A stretch of DNA of 64,000 nt from Hymenobacter profundi. GTDB taxonomy: Bacteria > Bacteroidota > Bacteroidia > Cytophagales > Hymenobacteraceae. The DNA is taken from the NCBI RefSeq assembly GCF_019334315.1, contig NZ_JAHWGL010000008.1, positions 25,140 through 89,139 of the forward strand, given 5' to 3'. Of this stretch, positions 55,764 to 64,000 are shown piece after piece. A model generated the notes under the pieces. The model was not told where the DNA came from and searched no databases. It saw only the letters and a list, made by a program, of their open reading frames with translations. The number at the start of each line of letters is the position of its first letter. The first letter of the stretch is position 1. Both the position numbers and the translations under genes were made by a program.

Positions 55764-57167
55764 TTACTTCTTCTTTGGGTTTTCGAGTTTTGAGAACAGG
55801 TTGTTCAAAGCTTCCGCCCAGGTAGGGTGAGCAAAAATCATATCCTGGAGCATCTCGCAGGTGATGTTGCCGTGCATAGCCAGTTGGAGCATCGACATAA
55901 TCTCGCCGCCTTGCTCGCAGAACACGGCCGTGCCCAAGATACAGTCGGTCTTGCCATCTACCAGCACCTTGATAAAGCCCTCTGTAAAGCCTGTTTGCTG
56001 GGCGCGGCCAATTGTTTTAACCGGCATGTTGGCCACCCGATAATCCAACTTTTGCTCCTGGGCCTCGTGCTCCGAAAGGCCAATGCGGCCAAGCTGTGGC
56101 TCCGTGAACACCACGTACGGTACATCACGGCCTTTTTTCGAGCGGCTTTTACCTTTCAGAATATTGTCGCGCACGATGCGGTAGTCGTCGTAGCTCATGT
56201 GGGTGAACTGGGGTCCACCGTGCACATCGCCCAGCGCGTAAATACCGCGCACATTGGTGTGGAACTGGTCGTCGACCAATACGTAGCCGCGGTCATCGGT
56301 TTCTACCCCGGCTTTGTCGAGGCCCAGCTCTTTGGTGTTGGGTTCCCTACCCACCGCCACCAGCACGTGCGAGCCTCGCAAACGCCGTTCCCCGTCAGGA
56401 GTATTTACCGATACCGTAAACTGCTTTTCGGAGTTCTGTGAAACCCGGTGTGCTTGTGAACCGAGCAGAAACTGCACGCCTTCGCTCTCCAACAACTGTT
56501 GCATGGCCTCGCACACGTCTGCGTCTTCGCGCTCCAGCACCACATCCGACGACTCTACAATCGTCACCTCACAGCCCAAGCGCCGGTAGAGTTGGCTGAA
56601 TTCCAAACCGATATACCCACCACCAATAATAATCAGGTGCTCGGGCTTGTCCTTTAAATCCAGAATAGTGGTAGGCGTCAGGAAATCGGTTTCCTGTAGC
56701 CCATCAATCTTGGGAATAGCGGCGCGAGTACCAGTGTTGATGAAAATAAGTGGGGATGTCAGTGTTTCGGTGCCGCCCGTAGTAAGGGCCACGCTGAGCG
56801 TGTGAGGCGCCGTGAAGCTAGCGTGCCCGTCGAAAAGCTGCACGGGGTTTTCCTGGTCCGTCAGGTTTTCGTGGATGCCTTGGCGGAGCTTTTCCAATAG
56901 AGCGTCCTTGCGCTCCACAATGGTCGGCAGGTCGATGGCTTCCACTTCCACATCAATCCCATACGACGCATCGGTGTAAGCGTGGTGCGCTCGTTCAGAC
57001 GACGCCAGCAGGGTTTTGGTGGGCACGCAACCGTAGTTGATGCAGGAGCCACCCAACAGGTTTTTCTCAACCAGGGCCACGCGGCGGCCCTCTTTGACGA
57101 AAGCAGTTGCCAACGGATTACCGGCCTGGCCGGAGCCAATTATAATAACATCGAAAGATTCGGGCAT
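55764..57167 (-). CDS. FAD-dependent pyridine nucleotide-disulfide oxidoreductase (mercuric reductase-like)
   Basis: A 467-residue class I flavoprotein disulfide reductase. Seen: the FAD motif IIIGSGQAGNPLA, the redox pair C42-x4-C47 in GGSCINYGCVPTKT, the NAD(P) motif IIGGGYIGLEFSQLYRRLG, YALGDVHGGPQFTH and the C-terminal dimer motif AHPTWAEALN with the catalytic His. It lacks the heavy-metal domain and vicinal C-terminal cysteines of true MerA, so mercury reduction is not supported. Lipoamide, glutathione or similar disulfides are alternatives. It is divergent from a lipoprotein gene. Confidence 0.92.
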   Translation of the reverse strand: MPESFDVIIIGSGQAGNPLATAFVKEGRRVALVEKNLLGGSCINYGCVPTKTLLASSERAHHAYTDASYGIDVEVEAIDLPTIVERKDALLEKLRQGIHENLTDQENPVQLFDGHASFTAPHTLSVALTTGGTETLTSPLIFINTGTRAAIPKIDGLQETDFLTPTTILDLKDKPEHLIIIGGGYIGLEFSQLYRRLGCEVTIVESSDVVLEREDADVCEAMQQLLESEGVQFLLGSQAHRVSQNSEKQFTVSVNTPDGERRLRGSHVLVAVGREPNTKELGLDKAGVETDDRGYVLVDDQFHTNVRGIYALGDVHGGPQFTHMSYDDYRIVRDNILKGKSRSKKGRDVPYVVFTEPQLGRIGLSEHEAQEQKLDYRVANMPVKTIGRAQQTGFTEGFIKVLVDGKTDCILGTAVFCEQGGEIMSMLQLAMHGNITCEMLQDMIFAHPTWAEALNNLFSKLENPKKK

Positions 57168-57318
57168 AAAAGCAGAACTTTAGGCGACAAAACCAGCAAA
57201 CTGGCTCGTAGCCGTGCGCTTGCATTGGACAGCTATACGAAGCTCAGCCGTTGACGGCTAGGCAGTATACCGTAAAAATTTGCTGGTTTTGGCCTCATTT
57301 TCGCCCGCTTTCGGCTGT

Positions 57319-58050
57319 ATGCTGCTTTTCGCTCGTTTTCTTGTTCTGCTGCTCCTGTTAGGACTGTCCAGTTGCGCTTCGCTTTATTTTCCGCCGCCGC
57401 CACAAGTGCCGTTGCTCACGCAGCAAGGCGAGTTCAGCGGGGGGATACATTCCAATTTCGGCGGCAATACCTCGTTGCAGGGAGCCTACGCCGTCACCAA
57501 CGGATTAGGAGTGATGGGCTCGGCCTCGTTTCTGCATAGGAACAAGCCCAAGAAGGCCGAAAACTTCGACTTCTTCGAGGCTGGTGCCGGCTACTTCACT
57601 CGCCTACCCGATCAACGGGTGCTGGAAATCTACGGTGGCTACGGCCTGGGCTCCTCCGACCGCACTGACCGTACGCGCGAGGGTGTAGTAGAGCAGCGCC
57701 AAGAAGGCAACCTGAACAAGCTGTTTTTGCAGGTGAACTACAGTGCCAAGAAGCACCAGACGTTGCACCTATTCGGCAATCATTTCCCCCTCAGCTATGG
57801 CACTGCCCTACGCCTGAGCCACGTGGAACTGAGTAACTTCAAGCTCGATGGGGTAGCCACTCGCGGCGAGGACAATATTTTCCTGGAACCCATCACCTTC
57901 TCCCGCGTGCAAGTACTAGGTCCAGTGCAGCTACAACTCATCAGCGGCGGCAACTTCGGCCTGAAGCACCGCAAGTACCTGCGGGCGGCCAATGCGGTGT
58001 TTCAGCTGGGGGTAGTAGTGAATTTAGGTGGGCAGGAAGGTAGGAGGTAG
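57319..58050 (+). CDS. Hypothetical outer-membrane-associated lipoprotein
   Basis: A 243-residue protein. Seen: a leucine-rich signal peptide with lipobox LSSC (Cys about 18), the tether ASLYFPPPPQVPLL, then beta-strand-rich sequence (GGIHSNFGGNTSLQGAYAV, GLGVMGSASFL, FEAGAGYFTRL, YGGYGLGSS). ATG at 57319 is used because it starts the signal peptide; an upstream TTG would add unlikely residues. It resembles the protein at 48614-49396 in its N-terminal layout and strand pattern. Function unknown. Confidence 0.85.
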   Translation: MLLFARFLVLLLLLGLSSCASLYFPPPPQVPLLTQQGEFSGGIHSNFGGNTSLQGAYAVTNGLGVMGSASFLHRNKPKKAENFDFFEAGAGYFTRLPDQRVLEIYGGYGLGSSDRTDRTREGVVEQRQEGNLNKLFLQVNYSAKKHQTLHLFGNHFPLSYGTALRLSHVELSNFKLDGVATRGEDNIFLEPITFSRVQVLGPVQLQLISGGNFGLKHRKYLRAANAVFQLGVVVNLGGQEGRR

Positions 58051-58076
58051 GGGCGCGTTGCACGCGCCCAGCGTTG

Positions 58077-59201
58077 TTATTCGGTTGGCTTACTTTCGAA
58101 GAATTTGTTTAGCGGTCTAAAGAATAGACCGTTAGTAGTGCCTACGTATACAGTGTCGCGCAAAACCTGAATGCCGTTGATCAGACTACGATCCAGTCCT
58201 TCATTATTCAGAACTCGTAAGGAAGTATTGCCTTCCCGCCAGTGCCAGCTAAGCAGGTTATTACCAATAGTACAAATTAAACTGTCACCTACCGGGTAGG
58301 GTCGATGTCCTTGTAAATCTAGTGGCAAGGGAGCAAACGTTCGCCAGGTTTCGCCTTCATCATCGGACATAAATGTGTTTCGATCAGAAATGCAGTACAG
58401 CCGGCCGTTCCACTTATAGAGTGCGCTAACGGAGGAGTTATAGGCAAACATCGACAATACCGGTCTTACGGTGCCATCTTGCTGTATCTTAAATAGCTTG
58501 CCTTCAAAAGCCACTAGAAAATAATCATCTATACTGACTATCGCGTCAAAAATATAAGTAGAACGAATGCTACTGATATTAGGTAGCGTAATGCGCCGGG
58601 CAGATAGTAGACGGGGCGCATACCCCTCCGGCGTATCAGGATCAACAACTGCAAGGATGAAGTTGGCAGATGTAGTGCGAAATGCAGGAGCATTTGTTGT
58701 GGAATAATGCAACAACACATAGTTATTTCTATTGATGACAACACTGCTGAAGACACCAGGGTCTTCAAATGGTGAGCTAGCCAAGACAGTTGTTATTTTG
58801 ACTGCGGCTGGATCTAGCCTCTTCACAGATAGTTCTGATTTGCCAGGGTAAGCATCATAAGATAACGGAGAGGCTGTCTTTCGAAACGCTACTGTCGTAT
58901 CAAAAGCCGTCGCATAAAACTTAGGCGCGATGGGAATACGAATTTGAATATCTGTTATACTGGTTGAATAGAACGCTGGGACGCGGTTAGTGCCTGTGAT
59001 GGGGGTAAAGGAATTAGGTTGCTGTAAAAAGATAGTTTGCCCATCGCTCGCCATATTCTGAATAAAGCGTCTTGTTCGGGTCAGGGCCGTTACTTCTTGC
59101 CAAGCAGTTTCTTTCGCGACTTCCTTAATTTCTGGATCGTTATCCTTTGTGCACCCTGCCAAAACGCTTCCTACGAGAATAAGTAAAATATAAAGCTTCA
59201 T
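58077..59201 (-). CDS. Hypothetical lipoprotein, beta-propeller-like
   Basis: A 374-residue lipoprotein. Seen: a signal peptide with lipobox LAGC (Cys about 16; the ATG at 59201 is chosen, 13 codons inside a longer frame), then repeated blocks of about 40-50 residues with strand patterns such as GRLYCISDRNTFMSDDEGETW and NGIQVLRDTVYVGTTNGLFFR; the DDEGETW piece is an Asp-box-like motif seen in BNR/sialidase-type propellers. No catalytic residues stand out. Probably a surface protein; role unknown. It follows the sucD terminator and stands alone. Confidence 0.82.
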   Translation of the reverse strand: MKLYILLILVGSVLAGCTKDNDPEIKEVAKETAWQEVTALTRTRRFIQNMASDGQTIFLQQPNSFTPITGTNRVPAFYSTSITDIQIRIPIAPKFYATAFDTTVAFRKTASPLSYDAYPGKSELSVKRLDPAAVKITTVLASSPFEDPGVFSSVVINRNNYVLLHYSTTNAPAFRTTSANFILAVVDPDTPEGYAPRLLSARRITLPNISSIRSTYIFDAIVSIDDYFLVAFEGKLFKIQQDGTVRPVLSMFAYNSSVSALYKWNGRLYCISDRNTFMSDDEGETWRTFAPLPLDLQGHRPYPVGDSLICTIGNNLLSWHWREGNTSLRVLNNEGLDRSLINGIQVLRDTVYVGTTNGLFFRPLNKFFESKPTE

Positions 59202-59260
59202 GTGCAGATTAAAATCAATTAAATAGTGAACTAGATTCAAATTAAGCTACTAACTAAAAA

Positions 59261-59299
59261 CAGGAAAGCCTTGGCAGTTGCCAAGGCTTTCCTGTTTTT
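59261..59299 (-). terminator. Terminator of sucD
   Basis: CAGGAAAGCCTTGGCA and TGCCAAGGCTTTCCTG pair around a tiny loop with A and T runs on each side. It lies 18 bp past the sucD stop. Confidence 0.85.
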
Positions 59300-59317
59300 A
59301 AAGACAATTAATACAAC

Positions 59318-60211
59318 TTACGCCTCTACCTTCTCGCCGTTCAGTACCTTCAACATCGTCTCGCCGATGTTAGCGGGCGAATCCACCACGTGGATGCCGC
59401 ACTCGCGCATGATGGCCATTTTGGCTGCGGCCGTGTCGTCGGCACCGCCTACGATGGCACCGGCGTGGCCCATGCGGCGGCCGGGAGGGGCCGTCTGGCC
59501 GGCAATGAAGCCAACGACGGGCTTCTTGTTGCCGGTTTCTTTGATCCAACGGGCTGCTTCAGCTTCCATACCGCCGCCGATTTCGCCAATCATCACGATG
59601 CCCTCAGTTTCGGGGTCGTTCATGAGCAGCTCCACAGCTTCTTTGGTGGTGGTGCCGATGATGGGGTCGCCACCGATGCCGATGGCCGTGGTCTGGCCCA
59701 GGCCGGCTTTGGTGAGCTGGTCAACGGCTTCGTAGGTCAACGTGCCCGACTTCGACACAATACCTATTTTGCCTTTCTGGAAGATGAAGCCCGGCATGAT
59801 GCCCACTTTGCACTCGCCGGCAGTCATCACGCCGGGACAGTTGGGGCCAATCATGCGCACGCCCTCACGATCTTTGAGGTAGTGCTTCACGGCAATCATG
59901 TCCTTGGTAGGGATGCCTTCTGTGATAGTCACAATCACCTTGATGCCAGCATCAGCGGCTTCCAGGATAGCATCGGCGGCGAAAGCCGGGGGCACGAAAA
60001 TGATGCTGACATCGGCGCCGGTTTCGCGTACAGCGTCGGCTACGGTGTTGAACACCGGCCGGTCGAGGTGCTGCTGACCACCCTTGCCGGGCGTTACGCC
60101 ACCCACCACGTTGGTGCCGTACTCAATCATTTGCTGCGCATGAAACGAGCCTTCAGAGCCGGTGAAGCCCTGCACAATCACTTTGGAATCCTTGTTAACC
60201 AGAACACTCAT
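59318..60211 (-). CDS. sucD: Succinate-CoA ligase subunit alpha
   Basis: TCA-cycle enzyme subunit that forms succinate and ATP or GTP from succinyl-CoA. A 297-residue protein. Seen: the N-terminal CoA-binding domain ([29 protein letters not shown]), [26 protein letters not shown] and the C-terminal [12 protein letters not shown] with active-site His249. The beta subunit gene sucC is not in the window. A TACTTTTG promoter element lies 63 bp upstream and a strong terminator follows. Confidence 0.97.
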   Translation of the reverse strand: MSVLVNKDSKVIVQGFTGSEGSFHAQQMIEYGTNVVGGVTPGKGGQQHLDRPVFNTVADAVRETGADVSIIFVPPAFAADAILEAADAGIKVIVTITEGIPTKDMIAVKHYLKDREGVRMIGPNCPGVMTAGECKVGIMPGFIFQKGKIGIVSKSGTLTYEAVDQLTKAGLGQTTAIGIGGDPIIGTTTKEAVELLMNDPETEGIVMIGEIGGGMEAEAARWIKETGNKKPVVGFIAGQTAPPGRRMGHAGAIVGGADDTAAAKMAIMRECGIHVVDSPANIGETMLKVLNGEKVEA

Positions 60212-60274
60212 TAGGAAATGGGTTTAAGGGAGATATTCGCTGGAACGACAGCTGCCCGTCGGGGCGGCCGTGCA

Positions 60275-60282
60275 CAAAAGTA
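60275..60282 (-). promoter_or_regulatory. -7 promoter element (TACTTTTG) of sucD
   Basis: A TAnnTTTG match on the minus strand, 63 bp before the sucD start. Confidence 0.5.
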
Positions 60283-60398
60283 GGTTTTATTTATAGGCGG
60301 CACAAAGCCCGCCGCAATGTGGGTTGTTGCAGCTCTCTTTTGCACCGAAGCAAACGCAAGAAAGTGCATATGGCACCAATCGGCCCGCCGAAAATCCG

Positions 60399-60406
60399 TA
60401 CCTTTG
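60399..60406 (+). promoter_or_regulatory. -7 promoter element (TACCTTTG) of the cysteine synthase gene
   Basis: A TAnnTTTG match 30 bp before the ATG at 60437; it lies inside a longer upstream frame, arguing against a start at 60317. Confidence 0.55.
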
Positions 60407-60436
60407 CGGCCTAAATTGCCCACCCCACCCCAGGCT

Positions 60437-61414
60437 ATGTATCTGAATAACATCACCGAAGCTATCGGTAACACCCCCCTCGTTAAGCTCCAGAAAGTCA
60501 CGGAAGGCATCCGGGGCACGGTACTAGCGAAGGTAGAATATTTCAATCCCGGCAACTCGGTGAAAGACCGCATGGCGGTGAAAATGATTGACGACGCCGA
60601 AAAAGCAGGCATTCTAAAGCCCGGCGGCACCATCATCGAAGGCACTAGCGGCAACACGGGCATGGGCCTGGCGTTGGCCGCCATTGCCAAAGGCTACAAG
60701 TGCATCTTCACGATGAGCGACAAGCAAGGCCAGGAAAAGCGCGACATTCTGAAGGCCGTGGGTGCCGAGATTATCATCTGCCCCACCAACGTGGCGCCCG
60801 ACGACCCCCGTTCCTACTACTCGGTGGCGCGCAAGCTGAACGCGGAGATTCCGAACTCGTTCTACCCCAACCAGTACGACAACCTCTCCAACACCGCCGC
60901 CCACTACGAAACCACAGGCCCCGAAATCTGGCAACAAACCGAAGGCAAGATTACGCACTTTGCGGCCGGGGTAGGCACGGGCGGTACGATCAGTGGCATC
61001 AGCAAATACCTGAAAGAGCAGCGCCCTGATCTAGTAACCGTTGGGTTGGATACCTACGGTTCCGTGTTCAAGAAGTACAAAGAGACCGGCATTTTCGACG
61101 AAAACGAAATCTACCCTTACAAAACGGAAGGTATCGGCGAAGACATTCTGCCCAAGAACGTGGACTTCGACCTGATTGACTTGTTCATTAAGGTAGCGGA
61201 CAAAGACGCGGCCGTGATGACGCGCCGCCTGGCCCGCGAAGAAGGGCTGTTTGTGGGCTGGTCGTGCGGCTCGGCGGTGTACGGCGCGTTGGAATACGCC
61301 CGCGAGCATCTCACCGAGGAGGATACGATGGTAGTGGTATTACCCGACCACGGCACGCGCTACTTGGCCAAGGTGTACAACGACGACTGGATGCGCGAGC
61401 AAGGCTGGCTGTAG
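60437..61414 (+). CDS. PLP-dependent cysteine synthase / cystathionine beta-synthase-like enzyme
   Basis: A 325-residue fold-type II PLP enzyme. Seen: MYLNNITEAIGNTPLVKL, NPGNSVKDRMA with the PLP lysine K43, the phosphate loops GTSGNTGMGLA and GVGTGGTISGISKYL, and GWSCGSAVYGALEYA. The VEYFNPGNSVKDR wording is closer to cystathionine beta-synthase than to classic CysK, but there is no C-terminal CBS domain pair; either O-acetylserine or serine/homocysteine could be substrate. Start chosen after a TACCTTTG element. Divergent from sucD. Confidence 0.92.
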   Translation: MYLNNITEAIGNTPLVKLQKVTEGIRGTVLAKVEYFNPGNSVKDRMAVKMIDDAEKAGILKPGGTIIEGTSGNTGMGLALAAIAKGYKCIFTMSDKQGQEKRDILKAVGAEIIICPTNVAPDDPRSYYSVARKLNAEIPNSFYPNQYDNLSNTAAHYETTGPEIWQQTEGKITHFAAGVGTGGTISGISKYLKEQRPDLVTVGLDTYGSVFKKYKETGIFDENEIYPYKTEGIGEDILPKNVDFDLIDLFIKVADKDAAVMTRRLAREEGLFVGWSCGSAVYGALEYAREHLTEEDTMVVVLPDHGTRYLAKVYNDDWMREQGWL

Positions 61415-61471
61415 GCTACGCTATAATCAGCTATATTTGATAGATGCCGCTGCTAGCGAGTCACCAAACTT

Positions 61472-61873
61472 ATGTCGAAGAAACTGCGCAATATCGTTCT
61501 GGTGGACGACAATGAAACCACCAGCTTCCTGAACAACCGTCTGTTAAATCGTTTGGGAGTAGCCGATACCATCCACACGTTCACCCAGGCCGAACCGGCC
61601 TATGAGTTTCTGTGGGGTGCCAACCGTGGTGGCGAAGCTATTCCGGAGCTGGTATTTGTTGATTTGAAAATGCCCGGCATCGACGGCTTCGAGTTCCTGC
61701 GCATGTACGACCGGCTACCCACCGACATCAAGCAGCAAACGGTGCTCACGGTGCTTACCACCTCCATGCACGCCGCCGATACGGCCCGCGTGGCTCAGTA
61801 CGAAGGGGTGGAATACCTAGCAAAGCCGCTGACGGAGGAAAAGATGCAGAAGCTACTGGAAAAGCGGTTTTAG
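61472..61873 (+). CDS. Single-domain response regulator
   Basis: A 133-residue receiver protein. Seen: the acidic pair VDDNE, phospho-acceptor D64 (LVFVDLKMPGIDGFEF), the T in VLTTSMH and K in YLAKPLTEEK. No output domain. It belongs to the common Bacteroidota stand-alone receivers with an LTTS motif, usually linked to hybrid kinases. No kinase is adjacent. It ends 23 bp before a palindromic repeat that separates it from convergent adenine deaminase. Confidence 0.92.
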   Translation: MSKKLRNIVLVDDNETTSFLNNRLLNRLGVADTIHTFTQAEPAYEFLWGANRGGEAIPELVFVDLKMPGIDGFEFLRMYDRLPTDIKQQTVLTVLTTSMHAADTARVAQYEGVEYLAKPLTEEKMQKLLEKRF

Positions 61874-61886
61874 TCTTTAGAAACTA

Positions 61887-62004
61887 AAAAAAGCGTGTCA
61901 TCCGGAGCGGAGCGAAGGACCTTCTCACATTGAACGGCAAGCGTAACAACGACTCGTTCAACGTGAGAAGGTCCTTCGCTCCGCTCCGGATGACACGCTT
62001 TTTC
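61887..62004 (-). repeat. REP/MITE-like palindromic repeat, copy 4 (reverse orientation)
   Basis: Arms extend from AAAAAAGCGTGTCATCCGGA to TCCGGATGACACGCTTTTT, enclosing CTTCTCAC / GTGAGAAG and the loop CGTAACAACGACTCGTT, which is the reverse complement of the loop in the other copies. It lies between convergent genes and carries terminator-like A/T ends. Confidence 0.85.
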
Positions 62005-62016
62005 ACTTTCCTTCCT

Positions 62017-63669
62017 CTACACCACCGCCTCCACAAACTGGAATGCCTCACCGTCAAACAATCCTTTGTCGCTCAGCTTCAGGCTTGGAATAACCAACAA
62101 GGCCATAAAGGAAAGCGTCATAAAGGGTGCTTGCAGCGTGGAACCTAGTTCCTTCGCCAGCGCATCTACAGCGGCGTAGGCGGCTGCCACCGCGTAGCCA
62201 TCCTGGTCCGACATGAGGCCGGCCACGGGTAGGGGGAGCAGGAGTTCCTGCCCATCGGGCCCGACGGCCGCCAAACCACCTTTTGCCTCCATTACCAGTT
62301 GCACGGCGCGGGCCAAGCTCTCATCGTCGCAGCCGATGGCCGTGATGTTGTGGGAGTCGTGGCCCACGCTGCTGGCCAGGGCGCCACGCTTCAACCCGAA
62401 GCCTTTGATAAACGCCACCGCAGGCGGCGCCGCGGCATAGCGATTCACTACCGTGAGCTTGAGAATATCCTGCGTTACATCAGGTACCACCAAGCCGTTC
62501 TCGACGCGAGCGGGCACATCGTGGCGGGCGGTGATAAGCTGCCCATCGAAGCATTCCATCACCCGGAGGGTAGGCTGCGGGGTAGGCGCGGGCAGCCGGA
62601 AATCCTGGGCCTGCACCGGGTGTGCCACAAAGTTGTTGATGACCTCCACTGGCACGGCCGGAATCAGCGTGCGGCCGTTTTCGGCTACCAGCTCACCGTT
62701 GAGGTAAGTTTGTTGTACCGTAAAATCCTGGAGGTTATCTACCACAATGAAGTCAGCGGCGTCGCCTTCGCGCAGCAGGCCCACGGGTAGGCGGTAATGT
62801 TCCACGGGGTTGCGGCAGGCCACGCGCAGCACTTTCAGTACGTCTTGGCCGCGTGCCACGGCCCGCTGTACCAGCTGGTTGATGTGGCCCAGCACCAGCG
62901 TATCGGGGTGCTTGTCGTCGGAGCAGAACATCATGTTTTCGTAGTGCTCGGGCAGCAGGTCGATGAGCGCCTCGAAGTTGCGGGCCGCCGAACCCTCCCG
63001 AATCAGTACTTTCATACCGGCTTGCAGCTTGTCTAGCGCCTCGCCGGCCATGAAACACTCATGGTCGGTGCTGATGCCGGCCTGGGCGTAGTGTAGAGCA
63101 TCGGGGCCAGTGAGGCCGGGCGCGTGGCCGTCTACGGGACGGTTGTACTGCTGCGCCAGCCTGATTTTCTCCATCACGTCGGCGTCGCGGTTGAGCACGC
63201 CGGGCCAGTTCATCATTTCGGCCAGATAGCCGATTTCGGGGTATTGCTGAAAAAGCTGCTCAATATCGGCGGCCGAAATAATGGCCCCGGCCGTCTCGAA
63301 CGGCGTGGCCGGCACGCAGGAGGGCGCCCCAAAGCAGAACTTGAACGGCACCTGCCGGCCGTTTTCCAGCATGTATTCCACACCGCCTACCCCCAATACA
63401 TTGCCAATTTCGTGCGGGTCTGATACGGTAGCTACTGTGCCGTGCGTTACGGCCAAGCGGGCAAACTCCGAGGGCACCAGCAGGGAGCTTTCTACGTGCA
63501 CGTGCGCATCCACGAAGCCCGGTAGAGCATAGGGTAGGGCCGGATTGGGCGCGGCGCCGGTAGGCTCCAGGCGGTTAATACGACCTGCTACCACGTGAAT
63601 TATGGCAGGGTATATGGTGTTGGCGAATAAGTCGACGACGTTGGCCGTGCGTGTGAAAGAAGAAGCCAT
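62017..63669 (-). CDS. ade: Adenine deaminase
   Basis: Converts adenine to hypoxanthine in purine salvage. A 550-residue amidohydrolase-fold enzyme. Seen: LPGFVDAHVHVESSLL (metal-binding H-x-H), TVSDPHEIGNVLG, GHAPGL, TDHECF, FCSDDKHPDTL and a C-terminal domain with HDSHNITAIGCDDESL, the signature of adenine deaminases. The ATG at 63669 is chosen because the longer frame upstream overlaps a divergent promoter and lipoprotein gene and does not look like coding sequence. Confidence 0.95.
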   Translation of the reverse strand: MASSFTRTANVVDLFANTIYPAIIHVVAGRINRLEPTGAAPNPALPYALPGFVDAHVHVESSLLVPSEFARLAVTHGTVATVSDPHEIGNVLGVGGVEYMLENGRQVPFKFCFGAPSCVPATPFETAGAIISAADIEQLFQQYPEIGYLAEMMNWPGVLNRDADVMEKIRLAQQYNRPVDGHAPGLTGPDALHYAQAGISTDHECFMAGEALDKLQAGMKVLIREGSAARNFEALIDLLPEHYENMMFCSDDKHPDTLVLGHINQLVQRAVARGQDVLKVLRVACRNPVEHYRLPVGLLREGDAADFIVVDNLQDFTVQQTYLNGELVAENGRTLIPAVPVEVINNFVAHPVQAQDFRLPAPTPQPTLRVMECFDGQLITARHDVPARVENGLVVPDVTQDILKLTVVNRYAAAPPAVAFIKGFGLKRGALASSVGHDSHNITAIGCDDESLARAVQLVMEAKGGLAAVGPDGQELLLPLPVAGLMSDQDGYAVAAAYAAVDALAKELGSTLQAPFMTLSFMALLVIPSLKLSDKGLFDGEAFQFVEAVV

Positions 63670-63722
63670 AAGTAGAATGGAGGCGAAAAAGCCTACCCAA
63701 CGGGCGGCCGGGCAAAGAACTT

Positions 63723-63730
63723 TATATTTG
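63723..63730 (+). promoter_or_regulatory. -7 promoter element (TATATTTG) of the small lipoprotein gene
   Basis: A TAnnTTTG match 18 bp before the GTG start at 63748. Confidence 0.5.
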
Positions 63731-63747
63731 AGTAAACTTCCTGAAGC

Positions 63748-63903
63748 GTGAAAAAGATTGCAACTCTGGCGCTGGCAGCGCTGCTCATGGGTACCGGCCT
63801 CCTGTCGTCGGGCTGCGCCCATCGTTCTTCCCTAGCCAAGAAAACGGCCGCGTACAAGCACCGGTCGAAGGGTAAGATTCCGTGCCCGTGCGAGAGTAAT
63901 TAG
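63748..63903 (+). CDS. Small lipoprotein, 51 residues
   Basis: A GTG-started short gene. Seen: a signal peptide (KKIATLALAALLMGTGLLSSGC) whose lipobox LSSGC puts Cys at about residue 23, then a basic segment (AHRSSLAKKTAAYKHRSKGK) and a C-terminal IPCPCESN with a C-P-C pair. A promoter element sits just upstream. Such tiny basic lipoproteins occur in Bacteroidota but are often missed. Function unknown; the two late cysteines could bind metal or form a disulfide. Confidence 0.7.
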   Translation: MKKIATLALAALLMGTGLLSSGCAHRSSLAKKTAAYKHRSKGKIPCPCESN

Positions 63904-63927
63904 GCTTATAGGAATTTTATAAACGTC

Positions 63928-64000
63928 TGTCCTCCTGAGCTTGCGAAGGACCTTCTCACGTTGGCACGAGTCATTGTTCTGGTGTGAGAAGGTCCTTCGC
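63928..64000 (+). repeat. REP/MITE-like palindromic repeat, copy 5 (cut by window end)
   Basis: The left arm TGTCCTCCTGAGCTTGCGAA, the loop with ACGAGTCATTGTT and most of the right arm are present; the end lies past the window. Confidence 0.8.

Noticed and set aside
55764..57167. True mercuric reductase (merA)
   Set aside because: No heavy-metal-associated domain, no C-terminal cysteine pair and no mer neighbours; only the general disulfide-reductase core is present.

Overview
The window looks like a chromosome piece from a Bacteroidota bacterium close to Hymenobacter (Hymenobacteraceae, Cytophagales). Four things support this: repeated TAnnTTTG -7 promoter elements with very short leaders, an ssrA tag reading GEYSYAMAA (Cytophagales type), a type IX secretion C-terminal sorting domain, and GC-rich core genes with Bacteroidota-type neighbours (pheT - coiled-coil gene - zapA - rny). 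The assignment comes from reading features, not from a database search.

Layout. 1-10.7 kb: core genes (truncated M16 peptidase, dnaX, ssrA, a small AT-rich patch with an XRE-type regulator, uvsE, lipoproteins, a metallophosphoesterase, radC). 10.8-16.1 kb: a LytTR/LytS two-component operon divergent from a TonB-dependent outer-membrane receptor, sharing an intergenic region with four ordered TTTCGAC sites. 16.4-21.6 kb: pheT, a coiled-coil gene, zapA and rny (RNase Y). 21.65-47.5 kb: a visibly AT-richer island carrying a Wzx/Wzy-type exopolysaccharide locus: flippase, glycosyltransferases, a secreted glycoside hydrolase, a hybrid histidine kinase, a response regulator, a priming sugar transferase, a one-repeat TolC-like protein, a Wzz-like co-polymerase with a degenerate P-loop, an O-antigen-ligase/polymerase-like protein and a second membrane-anchored glycoside hydrolase. 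47.5-64 kb: core again (two related lipoproteins, an RND efflux operon, a flavin disulfide oxidoreductase, sucD, a cysteine synthase, a response regulator, adenine deaminase, a tiny lipoprotein).

The most striking structural signal is that the island lies between two identical copies of about 884 bp. The left copy is the 3' half of intact rny; the right copy is an rny fragment joined, at a 7-bp microhomology, to the start of a truncated IS3-type orfA. This is the arrangement expected if a circular molecule carrying an rny fragment integrated by single crossover (or of a large duplication), and it predicts that the island can be lost by homologous recombination.

Other notable signals: a run of ten A residues in dnaX where a -1 slip meets a stop codon at once, predicting a 419-residue gamma-like product beside full-length tau; a two-by-two set of sites with 21-bp periodicity upstream of the LytS/LytTR operon and the receptor; a family of roughly 100-bp palindromic repeats with a conserved loop, present in the core flanks and not seen in the island; and an export module that seems to lack Wza and to use a half-size TolC-like protein with a kinase-dead-looking co-polymerase.
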